This document shows, piece after piece, positions 24,445-33,961 of a stretch of 64,000 nt of DNA. Source of the DNA: Ahrensia sp. (GTDB lineage Bacteria; Pseudomonadota; Alphaproteobacteria; Rhizobiales; Rhizobiaceae). Location: the NCBI GenBank assembly GCA_002706335.1, contig PAKZ01000044.1, forward strand, positions 62,001-126,000. Reading direction: 5' to 3'. The notes beneath the pieces were generated by a model that saw only the letters and a program-made list of their open reading frames with translations, was not told the origin of the DNA and made no database searches. Made by a program: the position numbers and the translations under genes. Within the stretch, counting starts at the first letter, position 1. Each line of letters opens with the position of its first letter.

Positions 24445-24468
24445 CGATGTGTTCTACGAAACATATCG
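24445..24468. promoter_or_regulatory. Mo-box-like palindrome upstream of modA
   Basis: Arms CGATGTGTT and AACATATCG match at 8 of 9 positions around a 6-base spacer. It is 11 bases before the modA start and just after the modE-type gene. Arm length and spacing fit a ModE operator, though the arms differ from the E. coli consensus. Confidence 0.55.
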
Positions 24469-24483
24469 GGATTCCGCATCCTG

Positions 24484-24864
24484 TCAATTGTCCTTCGCAT
24501 CGGACGCGGCATCAGGCGAGAGCATGGATTTCAGCGTGTCGATTTCCGGCGCGGCGGCCTTGCCGGCCTTGTCCATCATGCGGCGATAGGTGGCCAGTAC
24601 TTCCTCGCCGGTTGCGGTGAGGCGCGCGCCGCCGCGCGCGCTGCCTCCGCGCTCTGTTTCGACGACGGGTTCGCGGAAGGCGGCGTTCATCGCCTCGACC
24701 AGTGACCAGGCGCGCTTGTAGCTCATCTTCATGCGCCGGCCGGCGGCGGCGATGGAGCCGGTGTCACGAATGCCTTCGAGCAAATCCGCCTTGCCGGGGC
24801 CGATCGCGAAATCTCCGACTAGCGCGATCCGCAGATGCAGCGGTCTCGCCGGGTTGTTGGTCAT
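24484..24864 (-). CDS. ModE-type winged-helix regulator without molybdate-binding domain
   Basis: A 126-residue protein carrying only the ModE N-terminal DNA-binding domain (LLEGIRDTGSIAAAGRRMKMSYKRAWSLVEAMNAAFREPVVETERGGSARGGARLTATGEEVL). Full-length ModE adds two Mop/TOBE domains of about 140 residues, which are absent here. Such short forms are common in alphaproteobacteria and may need another molybdate sensor or act constitutively. It is upstream of modABC on the same strand, and the Mo-box-like palindrome separates it from modA. Confidence 0.87.
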   Translation of the reverse strand: MTNNPARPLHLRIALVGDFAIGPGKADLLEGIRDTGSIAAAGRRMKMSYKRAWSLVEAMNAAFREPVVETERGGSARGGARLTATGEEVLATYRRMMDKAGKAAAPEIDTLKSMLSPDAASDAKDN

Positions 24865-24945
24865 GATGCGTCACTTTCCTCATGAGCGCGGAGGCTGGAA
24901 GGAAAAGGTAGCATCCACACCGGCTTCACTTGAAGCGGAAACGCT

Positions 24946-25668
24946 TCAGGCCGGTGCGCCTTCGGCGGTCGCGCCGCGGATCGTCGCCTCGACATGGTCG
25001 ACCAGCGCATCGGGAAGGCCGAGCCGGCCGGCCAGCAGGTCGAGATAGCCGCGTTCGGCGCGGCTGTCGGGGCTGATGGTCAGGCGCGAGGCCGTGTAAA
25101 GCTCCACTTTCTGGGCGTCGGTCTTGGCGGCGGCGATGATCGTGTCGAGGTCAAGCGGCGTCGCGAGTTCGCGCTTGATGAATTCGGCGGCGTCCTCGTC
25201 GACGCCGGACAGAGCAAGCTTGCCGGCGATCTGTTCGCGCTCCTCGTCGTCGACATGGCCATCGGCGCGGGCGGCGGCGATCATCGCGCGGATAAGTGCG
25301 AGCGCGAATTCATCCTCGCCCTGCGGCGCGGCGGCGGGATCGAATGCCGTGTCGGCGGGGGGCGGGAGCAAGTCCTGTTCGCCCGCTGCGTCCTGGCGGG
25401 TCTGCTCGGGCGACTTGCCGTCCTGGTAGTTCTGCCAGGCCTTCCAGGCAAGGCCGGCGACGGCGGCGGCCCCGCCGAGCTTGAGCGCCGACCCGGTGAT
25501 CGAACGTCCGGTCGAGGTGCCGAGCAGGATCGCGGCGATGGCGCCGGTGGCCAGAGGGTTGTCCTTGGCCAACTGGCCGACCTGCCCGGCCTTGTCGCGC
25601 ACGGAGCCTTGCGTGCCGGGAACGTTGCTGTCGAGAAGATCGGTCAGAAGCTTTTTCGGGTCGAACAT
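24946..25668 (-). CDS. DUF533 / TerB-like protein (YebE family)
   Basis: A 240-residue protein. The N-terminal part has a glycine/alanine-rich hydrophobic stretch (NPLATGAIAAILLGTSTGRSITGSALKLGGAAAVAGLAWKAWQNYQDG, residues ~36-85), followed by a Pro/Gln linker. The C-terminal TerB-like helical domain (about 115-235; ALALIRAMIAAARADGHVDDEEREQIAGKLA) is the DUF533 signature. Start 25668 (MFDPKKLLTDLL) is where family similarity begins. Function is unknown. It is probably a monocistronic gene between modE and the TRAP pair. Confidence 0.85.
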   Translation of the reverse strand: MFDPKKLLTDLLDSNVPGTQGSVRDKAGQVGQLAKDNPLATGAIAAILLGTSTGRSITGSALKLGGAAAVAGLAWKAWQNYQDGKSPEQTRQDAAGEQDLLPPPADTAFDPAAAPQGEDEFALALIRAMIAAARADGHVDDEEREQIAGKLALSGVDEDAAEFIKRELATPLDLDTIIAAAKTDAQKVELYTASRLTISPDSRAERGYLDLLAGRLGLPDALVDHVEATIRGATAEGAPA

Positions 25669-25775
25669 CGGCTGGTCCTCTTGTCGGGAAGCGCGGCGCG
25701 CCGTGCGCTGCGCAGGCCTCACGTGGTGTTTCTACAAAGCCAATGCAACAGAGCGATGATCGCGAAGGGTGCGAC

Positions 25776-25803
25776 GAAAAACCCCCGCTGGAGGGCGGGG
25801 GTT
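25776..25803 (-). terminator. Intrinsic terminator after the TRAP QM pair
   Basis: Minus strand AACCCCCGC-CCTCCA-GCGGGGGTT followed by TTT. It lies 11 bases past the large-permease stop codon, so transcription ends immediately after the Pro/Gly tail. Confidence 0.75.
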
Positions 25804-25813
25804 CTATGCCGGC

Positions 25814-27703
25814 CTACTGGATGGAAGGAGGATGGCCGAGGTCAGGCTGTGGGGCCGGTGCCGGTTCACCGGTTGGCGGCGGCGCGGCGTTCAGGTTGAG
25901 GCCGCCCGGAAGACCCGGCAGGCCCATAGACGGTTGGGCGGGCTGCTGACTGCCGCCGGACTGGTCGCCCAGGCCCGAAGGCGCGCCGTTGAGATTGAGA
26001 CCGCCGGGCAGGCCGAGCCCGCCGCCGCCATCCTGACCGGGCAGGCCCGGCAGGCCGCTCGGCGCCCCGGGCGCAGTCGGTGCTCCCATACCCGGCAGCT
26101 GTATCTGAACGTCCTCGAGATTCACCGGCTTTTCATCATCCTTGTAGTGGGTGACGAGGCGCGGATAGAAGATCACGATCATGATCGCCAGGAACTGGAT
26201 AACGATATACGGCAATGCGCCCTTGTAGATCTCGGTGGTGCGGATGCCCTCGATAAACTTGCCTGTCACCACATCGTTCCAAGCCTTCGCCGGCGAGATG
26301 GAACGCAGGTAGAAGAGCGCGAAGCCGAAGGGCGGCGTCAGGAAGGACGTCTGCAGGTTGATGCCGAGGATAATGCCGAGCCAGATCAGGTCGATGCCAA
26401 GTTTCTCGGCCGGGCCGACCAGCAGCGGCACCACGATGAAGGCGATTTCGAAGAAATCGAGGAAGCAGCCGAGAATGAAGACGATGATCGTGACGACGAC
26501 AAGGAAGCCGTGCTCGCCGCCAGGCAGCGAGAGCAGCAGTTCTTCGATCCACAGATGGCCGTTGATGCCATAGAAGGTCAGGCCGAAGACGCGTGCGCCG
26601 ATCAGGATGAACATCACGAAGGATGTCAGCTTGGTGGTCGAATCGAGCGCTTCCTTCAGCGACGTCATGTTGAGGCGGCGCTTGATGAAGGCGAGGATCA
26701 GCGCACCCGTCGCGCCCATGGCACCGCCTTCCGTCGGCGTGGCGATGCCGAGGAAGATCGTGCCGAGCACGAGGAAGATCAGCGCCAGCGGCGGGATCAG
26801 CACGATGATGACCTGTTCGGCAAGGCGCGAAATGATGCCGAGCTTCAGATAGCGGTTGGCGAGGCTGACGACGAGCGCGGTGGCGGTCGCCAGCGTCGCC
26901 GACCAGACGAAGCGCGTCTCGTAGCGCAGGCCGTCGAAGACGAAATGATAGAGCAGGTAATGCAGGCCGACTGTAAGGCCGATCATCACGAGAAGCGAAA
27001 GGACGCCGCCGCCCAGTGTGCGGAATTCCGCCGGAAGGGCGGGCGCGGCTTTCGGCCGGATGAGCGTGACGACGAAGATGTAGGCACAGTAGAGAGTGAC
27101 GATCATCACCGCCGGGAGTAGCGCGCCGACATACATGTCGCCGACCGAGCGGCCCAGCTGGTCCGACATCACGATCAGGACGAGCGACGGCGGCACGATC
27201 TGCGCCAGCGTGCCGGAGGCGGCGATGGTGCCGGTGGCGAGCGAACGGTCATAGCCGTAGCGCATCATGATCGGCAGCGAGATCAACCCCATGGCGATGA
27301 CCGAAGCGGCGACGACACCGGTGGTCGCGCCGAGCAGCGCGCCCACGAAGATAACCGCATAGGCAAGGCCGCCGCGGATCGGGCCGAAGAGCTGGCCGAT
27401 CGTGTCCAGCAAGTCCTCGGCCATGCGCGATCGTTCGAGGATCAGCCCCATGAAGGTGAAGAAGGGGATCGCCAGCAACGTGTCGTTGCGCATGACGTCG
27501 AATATTCGGTTGGCGTTGGCCTGAAGCAGATTGGGAAACAGGCGAATCTGGTCGGGAGCGAAGATCGACAGTTCGACGCCGAGGAAGAAAAAGACGAGGC
27601 CGCCGGCAGCGAGCGTGAAGGCGACCGGGTAACCGAGGAGGAGAAGCGCCATCACCGACGTGAACATGATCGGCGCGAGGTTGTGGGCGATAAGCTCGAT
27701 CAT
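25814..27703 (-). CDS. TRAP transporter large permease with Pro/Gly-rich C-terminal tail
   Basis: A 629-residue protein. The first ~530 residues form a DctM-type permease of the larger mannitol/chloroaromatic group (COG4664; GIATPTEGGAMGATGALILAFIKRR and FLTPPFGFALFYLRSISP). The last ~95 residues are a hydrophilic tail rich in Gly, Pro, Leu and Asn with imperfect repeats (LPGLPG and GLNLNGAP / GLNLNAAP). The tail should face the cytoplasm. The small-permease stop overlaps its start (ATGA). No DctP-type binding protein gene is adjacent, so its substrate partner is encoded elsewhere. Confidence 0.9.
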   Translation of the reverse strand: MIELIAHNLAPIMFTSVMALLLLGYPVAFTLAAGGLVFFFLGVELSIFAPDQIRLFPNLLQANANRIFDVMRNDTLLAIPFFTFMGLILERSRMAEDLLDTIGQLFGPIRGGLAYAVIFVGALLGATTGVVAASVIAMGLISLPIMMRYGYDRSLATGTIAASGTLAQIVPPSLVLIVMSDQLGRSVGDMYVGALLPAVMIVTLYCAYIFVVTLIRPKAAPALPAEFRTLGGGVLSLLVMIGLTVGLHYLLYHFVFDGLRYETRFVWSATLATATALVVSLANRYLKLGIISRLAEQVIIVLIPPLALIFLVLGTIFLGIATPTEGGAMGATGALILAFIKRRLNMTSLKEALDSTTKLTSFVMFILIGARVFGLTFYGINGHLWIEELLLSLPGGEHGFLVVVTIIVFILGCFLDFFEIAFIVVPLLVGPAEKLGIDLIWLGIILGINLQTSFLTPPFGFALFYLRSISPAKAWNDVVTGKFIEGIRTTEIYKGALPYIVIQFLAIMIVIFYPRLVTHYKDDEKPVNLEDVQIQLPGMGAPTAPGAPSGLPGLPGQDGGGGLGLPGGLNLNGAPSGLGDQSGGSQQPAQPSMGLPGLPGGLNLNAAPPPTGEPAPAPQPDLGHPPSIQ

Positions 27704-28293
27704 GCTTTAGGCCCTTCTTCGGAGAGATGCGCGGGCGTTTCCATCTCGCGGACTGCGGGTGGCAGATCGCTCTCCTCGTTCGGGTCCTCGATGACACCCG
27801 CGATCACGGCGATCCGCTTGATGATCTCCGAAAATGCCTGGGCGAGCAGAAGCAGGAAGCCGAGGAAGACCATGGCCTTGGCCGGCCATAGCGTCAGGCC
27901 GCCGGCATTGACCGAAATTTCGCCGGAGCGGATCGCGTTCATCATGAAGGGGTAGCCGAGCCAGACCATGATGCCGCAAAAGGGCAGCAGGAAGAAAATA
28001 TGGCCGAGCAGGTCGATCCAGTCGCGAACCTTTTTGGAAAAGTTCGACACGACGATGTCGATGCGGACATGCTCGTTGCGTTGCAGCGTATAGGCGGCGG
28101 CGAGCATGAAGACCGTGCCGTACAAATACCACTGCAGTTCTAGCCAGGCGTTCGACGACGTGTCGAACACCTTGCGGATCGTCGCATTGCCGGCGCTGAC
28201 CAGCACGGCGACCAGGATCAGCCATGACACCGACCGGCCGATAAAGGCGGTCACGGCGTCAATGGCGCGTGACAGTTTCAACAATGGAGCCAT
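27700..28293 (-). CDS. TRAP transporter small permease
   Basis: A 197-residue DctQ-type protein with four hydrophobic segments and the motif NAWLELQWYLYGTVFMLAAAYTLQRNEHVRIDIV, the large-group variant seen with COG4664-type permeases. Start 28293 (MAPLLKLSRAID) has GGGGAGAGAG immediately upstream. It is translationally coupled to the large permease. The C-terminal tail (IEDPNEESDLPPAVREMETPA) is acidic. Confidence 0.88.
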   Translation of the reverse strand: MAPLLKLSRAIDAVTAFIGRSVSWLILVAVLVSAGNATIRKVFDTSSNAWLELQWYLYGTVFMLAAAYTLQRNEHVRIDIVVSNFSKKVRDWIDLLGHIFFLLPFCGIMVWLGYPFMMNAIRSGEISVNAGGLTLWPAKAMVFLGFLLLLAQAFSEIIKRIAVIAGVIEDPNEESDLPPAVREMETPAHLSEEGPKA

Positions 28294-28647
28294 CTCTCTC
28301 CCCACATGCGGGCTATGTGAAGGGAATGTCCGGGCAACGACCCCTCCCGCGGTCGTCATCCTCGTCCCCTTGCAGCAGCGTCCGATACGTCAGACGCACA
28401 TGAAAAGCCCCGCCGGTCAAGGCGAAGTGCGCGGCTTGCTAGCATTCCGCTCGGGAATTCACAATCGAGTGGTCAGGATTTTTGACCACTATTCCGCCGT
28501 TCGCGAGGCGCCGGCTACATAAAACCGTCTAACGACTGTGCAAGCTTGGTCGATTGAGGGGTATGATGCGCTCAGGGCGCGTAAAGACTTGCCCTGACGA
28601 CGGAAATTATATTTGATTGATGAGTCAAACAAAAAGGGAGAGTTTCA
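28294..28647. other. Divergent promoter region between TRAP genes and ABC binding protein
   Basis: No gene is seen. It contains an 8-base-arm inverted repeat (28468-28490) and an AT-rich stretch before the binding-protein gene. Both flanking genes start here, so shared control is possible. Confidence 0.5.
28468..28490. promoter_or_regulatory. Inverted repeat, probable operator
   Basis: AGTGGTCA and TGACCACT are perfect 8-base arms around a 7-base spacer (GGATTTT), in the divergent promoter region. The TGGTCA/TGACCA core resembles sites of GntR or LacI-type regulators. No regulator gene is adjacent. Confidence 0.5.
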
Positions 28648-30237
28648 ATGAGCAAATCTCATGATTTGAGATTTCCAGTTGGCGGTTCGGCGACCAGGCG
28701 CCATTTTCTGCAGGCGGGCGCCGCGACCGGCCTTGCCGTTGCGGGCTTTTCCGCCGGTATGGCGCCACGACCGGCCTTTGCGCAGCCCAAGAGGGGCGGG
28801 ACCATTCGCCACGCCAAGGGCCATGGCAATACGAGCGACACGCTCGATCCGGCAACATGGACGAACGGTTTCACGGTCGCGCTGCCCTTCGGCATGCATG
28901 GCTTCCTGACGGTGGTCGCGCCGGACGGTTCGCTGGAGGCCTCGCTGGCAGAAAGCTGGGAGGCGACGCCGGACGCAAAGGTCTGGCGCTTCAAGATCCG
29001 CAAGGGCGTGACCTTCCATTCCGGCAAGCCCCTGACGCTCGACGACGTTGTCGACTCGGTCAATTACCACCGCGGCGAGAACTCGACCTCGGTCGCCAAG
29101 CCGATCGTCGCTTCGATCCAGAATATCTCCACGGAAGGCGGAGACACGGTCGTATTCGAGCTTGAAGCCGGCAGCGCCGACTTTCCGTTCGTTTTCACCG
29201 ACTACCACATGGCGATCTGTCCGTCCGACGGCAATGGCGGTATCGACTGGCGGTCCGGCGACGGCTGCGGCCCCTACAAGCTGATGAATTTCGATCCGGG
29301 CGTCATCGCTCAACTGGAACGGTTCACCGATGACTGGAACCAGAATCGCGGCTGGTTCGACGCCATCGAGATGCTCTCAGTGGTCGACCTGAACGCACGC
29401 ACGACGGCGCTCGTTTCGGGCGATGTCGACATGATCGACAAGCTCGACCTGAAAACCGTCGGTCTGCTCGGCCGCAAGCCGGGCGTCGAGATCAACTCGA
29501 TCGCGGGACCGCAATATTATTCCTTCGCGGCGCGATGCGACACGGCGCCCTTCAATGACGTGAATGTGCGCCTTGCCCTCAAGCATGCCATCAACCGGCA
29601 GGAACTCGTCGACAAGATCCTGTTTGGCCACGGCACGGTCGGCAACGACCAGCCGATCGGTCCGAGCTACCGCTTCTACGACGGCGACATCCCGCAGACT
29701 ACATACGATCCCGACAAGGCCAAATTCTATATGAAAGAGGCCGGGCTCGACAGCCTCGAGGTTGCTCTTTCGGCCGCCGACGCGGCCTTCCCGGGCGCGG
29801 TCGATTCTGCTGTTCTCTACCAGGACGCAGCCGCCAAGGCCGGCATCAAGGTGACGGTCAATCGCGTGCCGAATGACGGCTACTGGTCAGATGTCTGGCT
29901 GAAGGCGCCATTCTGTGCAGTCTATTGGGGCGGACGGCCGACAGAGGACCAGATCTTCACCACGGCCTATGCGTCGGGTGCTGCCTGGAACGACAGCTAC
30001 TGGGACAACGCCAAGTTCAACGAACTTCTGGTGGCGGCTCGCGCCGAGCTAGACGAGCCGAAACGGGCTGCGATGTACTCCGAAATGCAGCAGCTGGTCT
30101 CGCAGGATGGCGGCACCGTGCTGCCGATGTTCGCAAACTTCGTCTTCGCCACGAACGACAAGATCGCTCATGGCGACATGGCGTCGAACTTCGACTGCGA
30201 CGGCGAGCGCTGGATGGAGCGCTGGTGGTTCGCCTGA
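28648..30237 (+). CDS. ABC transporter substrate-binding protein, SBP_bac_5 family, Tat-exported
   Basis: A 529-residue peptide/nickel-type binding protein. The N-terminus has a twin-arginine signal (TRRHFLQAGAATGLAVAGF, RR at 17-18; cleavage after AFA near 47). The mature protein follows the DppA/OppA plan (LAESWEATPDAKVWRFKIRKGVTFHSGKPLTLDDVV). GGGAGAG precedes the start. No permease or ATPase genes are adjacent, so this is an orphan binding protein that must dock on a transporter encoded elsewhere. Ligand unknown. Confidence 0.9.
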   Translation: MSKSHDLRFPVGGSATRRHFLQAGAATGLAVAGFSAGMAPRPAFAQPKRGGTIRHAKGHGNTSDTLDPATWTNGFTVALPFGMHGFLTVVAPDGSLEASLAESWEATPDAKVWRFKIRKGVTFHSGKPLTLDDVVDSVNYHRGENSTSVAKPIVASIQNISTEGGDTVVFELEAGSADFPFVFTDYHMAICPSDGNGGIDWRSGDGCGPYKLMNFDPGVIAQLERFTDDWNQNRGWFDAIEMLSVVDLNARTTALVSGDVDMIDKLDLKTVGLLGRKPGVEINSIAGPQYYSFAARCDTAPFNDVNVRLALKHAINRQELVDKILFGHGTVGNDQPIGPSYRFYDGDIPQTTYDPDKAKFYMKEAGLDSLEVALSAADAAFPGAVDSAVLYQDAAAKAGIKVTVNRVPNDGYWSDVWLKAPFCAVYWGGRPTEDQIFTTAYASGAAWNDSYWDNAKFNELLVAARAELDEPKRAAMYSEMQQLVSQDGGTVLPMFANFVFATNDKIAHGDMASNFDCDGERWMERWWFA

Positions 30238-30481
30238 TCTGAATAGCCAGCCGCGCGGACGCGATCAGGGTCCGCGCGGCTGCAATCTCGCGACGGCGGC
30301 GAATGCCGCGCGGTTTCCGGAAGTTGCGCATTTCTTTTGCATCAATCCCGTTTGTTGCACCGGAAGTTTCTGATTTTTCTCAATCTTTCTGTTTCGCTTC
30401 GCTAAAGCGAATTCATTTGACGTATTCGCCGCGAAGACCAAGACTGTGTCCCGGGTAGAACGAGTCCTCGTGGAGAACCAC

Positions 30482-33400
30482 ATGCAGCTCAACCCGGTCA
30501 CGCTTGACGACAAGTACGACCTGACCTGCGACAGAATTTACGTTACCGGTTCGCAAGCCATCGTGCGCATGCTGCTCATGCAGCGCGAGCGCGACCGCCT
30601 TTCGGGGCTGGATACGGCCGGTTTCGTCTCTGGCTATCGCGGGTCGCCGATCAGCGGGCTCGATCAGCAATTGTGGTCGGCCGAGCGCCAACTCGAACAA
30701 TCCCGCATCACCTTTCAGCCCGGCCTCAACGAGGAACTGGCGGCGACAGCCTGCTGGGGCACCCAACAGGCTGAGATCGGCGGGCAGGGCCGTTACGATG
30801 GCGTCTTTGCGCTCTGGTACGCAAAGGGACCGGGCGTTGACCGCAGCGGCGATGTTTTCCGCCACGCCAATCTTGCCGGGACGTCAAAACATGGCGGCGT
30901 GCTCGCGCTGATGGGCGACGATCATACGGCGGAGTCCTCGACGAATGCCCACCAGAGCGAATTCGCCTTTGTCGACACCTCGATCCCGATCTTCAATCCC
31001 GCCGGCGTGCAGGAGATCATCGATTACGGTCTGCACGCCTATGCGATGAGCCGCTTCGCGGGCACCTGGGCGGCGATGAAATGCGTCAAGGACAACATCG
31101 AATCGACCGCATCTGTCCATGCCGGAATGGATCGCGTCGTCCCGCGCATGCCGAATTTCGAGATGCCGCCGGGCGGGCTCAATATCCGCCCGATGAGCGT
31201 CGACTTCCTCGGCCAGGAAGATCGGCTGCATCGCTACAAGCGCGAGGCGGCGATCGCTTATTGCAGGGCAAACGGCATCGACCGTGTCGTGTGGAGCGGC
31301 GGGGCGAGACCAAAGCTCGGGCTGGTCGCGTCAGGCAAGAACTATCTCGATCTGCGCGAGGCGATGGCCGATCTGGGCATCGACGAAGCCGCCGCCGAGA
31401 GACTCGGCATCCGGCTCTACAAGATCGGCATGACCTGGCCGCTCGACCCGGAAGACCTCAAGCAGTTCGCTAACGGGTTGCACACGATCTTCGTCGTCGA
31501 GGAAAAGCGCGGCCTGATCGAGGTGCAGATCAAGGAAGAGCTCTACGGGCTCGCCAACCGGCCTTTGGTGATCGGCAAGCGCGACGAGGAAAATCGCGAC
31601 CTCTTCCCGATCATGGGAGCACTCGACCCGAACGACATCGCCATCGCGGTTGGCGAACGCGTGCTGTCGATATGCGGCGAAAGCGAGGAAATCCGGCAGC
31701 GCATCGCGCATTTGAAATCGATCCAGGACGCCTATGCCGGCAAACAGCATGTCGCCGCGCGGTTGCCGACCTTCTGCCCCGGCTGCCCGCACAACACCTC
31801 GACGCGGGTGCCGGAAGGCGCGCGCGCCTCGGCGGGGATCGGTTGTCATTTCATGGCGGTCTGGATGGAACGCGACACCGAAGGCTTTACCCAGATGGGC
31901 GGCGAGGGCGCCAACTGGGTCGGCGAGGCGCCTTTCTCGAAGCGTGATCATATCTTCCAGAATCTCGGCGACGGCACCTATAACCATTCCGGTTCTCTGG
32001 CGCTGCGTTTCGCACTCGCCGCGAACGTCAACATCACCTACAAGATCCTCTTCAACGACGCCGTTGCGATGACCGGCGGGCAGCATGTCGAGGGTAATCT
32101 GACCGTCGACGAAATCGCCCGGCAGGTACGCGCGGAAGGTGTCGAGCGTATTGCCGTCGTCTCCGACGAGCCGGGCAAGTATGCCGGCCATGCGACCTTT
32201 CCCGGCAACACGACGATCCATCACCGCGACGATCTCGACACCGTGCAGCGCGAATTGCAGACCCTGCCCGGCGTATCGGTTCTGCTCTACGACCAGACCT
32301 GCGCGGCGGAAAAGCCCCGGCGCAGGAAGCGCGGAACGTTCCCCGATCCCGATAAGCGGGTGCTGATCAACGAACTGGTCTGCGAAGGCTGCGGCGATTG
32401 CGGCGTGCAGTCGAACTGCGTGGCGATCCAGCCCGTGGAGACCGAGTTCGGCCGCAAGCGCCGGATCGACCAGTCGAGCTGCAACAAGGATTTCTCCTGT
32501 GTGAAGGGTTTCTGTCCGTCCTTCGTGACCGTACACGGCGCGAAGATGCGGAAACCGAAACCGGCCGAGCGCAAGATCGATCCGCTGGATGGCGTTCCCG
32601 AGGCACCTGTTTTCGCGCTTCATGACGATCGCGAGGAGTGGGCCGCCATCATCGACGGGATTGGCGGTACGGGCGTGGTGACGATCGGCGCGATCATCGG
32701 CATGGCTGCGCATCTGGAAGGCAAGGGCATCGGCGCCATCGACATGGCGGGGCTGGCGCAGAAGGGCGGCGCGGTCTTCACCAATATGCGCATCGGTCGG
32801 TCGCCCGAGGCCGTTTCGACCATCCGCGTCTCGCCGGGCAAAGCTGATCTCGTGCTCGGCTGCGACATCGTCGTGACCGGCAACCGCAAGGTGCTCGGCG
32901 CGATGCGCAAGGACGAGACGGTCGTCATCGTCAACAAGGCCGAGGTGATGCCCGGCGATTTCGCCCGTCACCGCGACTTCAAACTTCCGACAGACAGGCT
33001 GGTCACCGCCATTCGCGAAGCTGCCGGCGAGACGAGGCCGCTTTTCGTCGATGCGGCACGCATCGCCGAAGTCCTGTTCGCCAATTCCATCGCCGCCAAC
33101 ATGTTCATGCTGGGGATCGCCGCGCAGCAGGGCGGCCTGCCCGTCTCCACGCAGGCGATCGAACAGGCCATCCGGCTGAACGGGCAGGCTGTCGATATGA
33201 ATGTCGCCGCGTTCCGCTGGGGCCGGCGCATGGCGCATGATCCCGGGGCGGTAACGGATATGATGGACACGCGCGGCCGTGGCTCGGACCGCAAAATCGC
33301 GCAGACGCTCGACGAAATCATCTCGGTTCGCGAGGATTTTCTCGCTGTTTACCATAACCGCTCTTATGCGAAGCGCTTCCGTGACCGGATTGATGCGATC

Positions 33401-33940
33401 GCGGCGCGCGAAAGCGCGGTGACCAAGGGGCCGGGCGTGCTGACGGAAACCGCGGTGCGGCAATTGTTCAAGCTGATGGCGATCAAGGACGAATTCGAGG
33501 TTGCGCGGCTCTACACTGCGCCGGAATTCGGCCGGCAACTGGCCGGCGAGTTCGACAGTTGGCAAAAGCTCGAATTCCATCTCGCGCCGCCGATCCTGGG
33601 CCGCAAGGACAGCAATGGCCGGCCGAAAAAGTCGGTGTTCGGGCCGCGGATGATGACGGTGTTTGCCCTGCTTAGCCGATTGAAACCGCTTCGCTTTTCG
33701 CCGCTGAATCCGTTTGCCCGACATCCCGATCGACGTATGGAGCTGGAGACGCTGGCGCTCTATGAGGCTGATCTCGACCGCATCGCGGCAAATGCCGGCG
33801 AAGACAATATCGCCGACGCTGCGCGGTTTGCCGCCTGGCCGGACCGTATCGCCGGCTACGGCCCCGTACGCGTCAAGAGCATTGAGGAGGCGATGGCGCA
33901 CCGCTCCGATTTCAATCCGGTTTTCAAAGCCAAGATCTGA
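30482..33940 (+). CDS. Indolepyruvate ferredoxin oxidoreductase, fused three-domain form
   Basis: A 1152-residue fusion. The N-terminal TPP-dependent pyrimidine/core part is followed by the TPP-binding segment (CPGCPHNTST...GIGCHFMA). A ferredoxin-like insert at about residues 630-675 carries two Cys clusters (CEGCGDCGVQSNC and CNKDFSCVKGFCPSF). The gamma-type domain (GIGGTGVVTIGAIIGMAAHLEGKG) comes next, then a DUF6537-like C-terminal domain. Such enzymes oxidise aryl or branched 2-oxo acids to acyl-CoA. Start 30482 (MQLNPVTLDDKYDL) has GGAG upstream and matches the family opening better than the GTG at 30446. Confidence 0.92.
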   Translation: MQLNPVTLDDKYDLTCDRIYVTGSQAIVRMLLMQRERDRLSGLDTAGFVSGYRGSPISGLDQQLWSAERQLEQSRITFQPGLNEELAATACWGTQQAEIGGQGRYDGVFALWYAKGPGVDRSGDVFRHANLAGTSKHGGVLALMGDDHTAESSTNAHQSEFAFVDTSIPIFNPAGVQEIIDYGLHAYAMSRFAGTWAAMKCVKDNIESTASVHAGMDRVVPRMPNFEMPPGGLNIRPMSVDFLGQEDRLHRYKREAAIAYCRANGIDRVVWSGGARPKLGLVASGKNYLDLREAMADLGIDEAAAERLGIRLYKIGMTWPLDPEDLKQFANGLHTIFVVEEKRGLIEVQIKEELYGLANRPLVIGKRDEENRDLFPIMGALDPNDIAIAVGERVLSICGESEEIRQRIAHLKSIQDAYAGKQHVAARLPTFCPGCPHNTSTRVPEGARASAGIGCHFMAVWMERDTEGFTQMGGEGANWVGEAPFSKRDHIFQNLGDGTYNHSGSLALRFALAANVNITYKILFNDAVAMTGGQHVEGNLTVDEIARQVRAEGVERIAVVSDEPGKYAGHATFPGNTTIHHRDDLDTVQRELQTLPGVSVLLYDQTCAAEKPRRRKRGTFPDPDKRVLINELVCEGCGDCGVQSNCVAIQPVETEFGRKRRIDQSSCNKDFSCVKGFCPSFVTVHGAKMRKPKPAERKIDPLDGVPEAPVFALHDDREEWAAIIDGIGGTGVVTIGAIIGMAAHLEGKGIGAIDMAGLAQKGGAVFTNMRIGRSPEAVSTIRVSPGKADLVLGCDIVVTGNRKVLGAMRKDETVVIVNKAEVMPGDFARHRDFKLPTDRLVTAIREAAGETRPLFVDAARIAEVLFANSIAANMFMLGIAAQQGGLPVSTQAIEQAIRLNGQAVDMNVAAFRWGRRMAHDPGAVTDMMDTRGRGSDRKIAQTLDEIISVREDFLAVYHNRSYAKRFRDRIDAIAARESAVTKGPGVLTETAVRQLFKLMAIKDEFEVARLYTAPEFGRQLAGEFDSWQKLEFHLAPPILGRKDSNGRPKKSVFGPRMMTVFALLSRLKPLRFSPLNPFARHPDRRMELETLALYEADLDRIAANAGEDNIADAARFAAWPDRIAGYGPVRVKSIEEAMAHRSDFNPVFKAKI

Positions 33941-33961
33941 GCAACCTCGCCGCCGCAGAAT

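Noticed and set aside
25769-27121. 450-residue plus-strand ORF
   Set aside because: It is antisense to the TRAP large permease; its acidic, Gln-rich composition is typical of shadow frames over membrane proteins.
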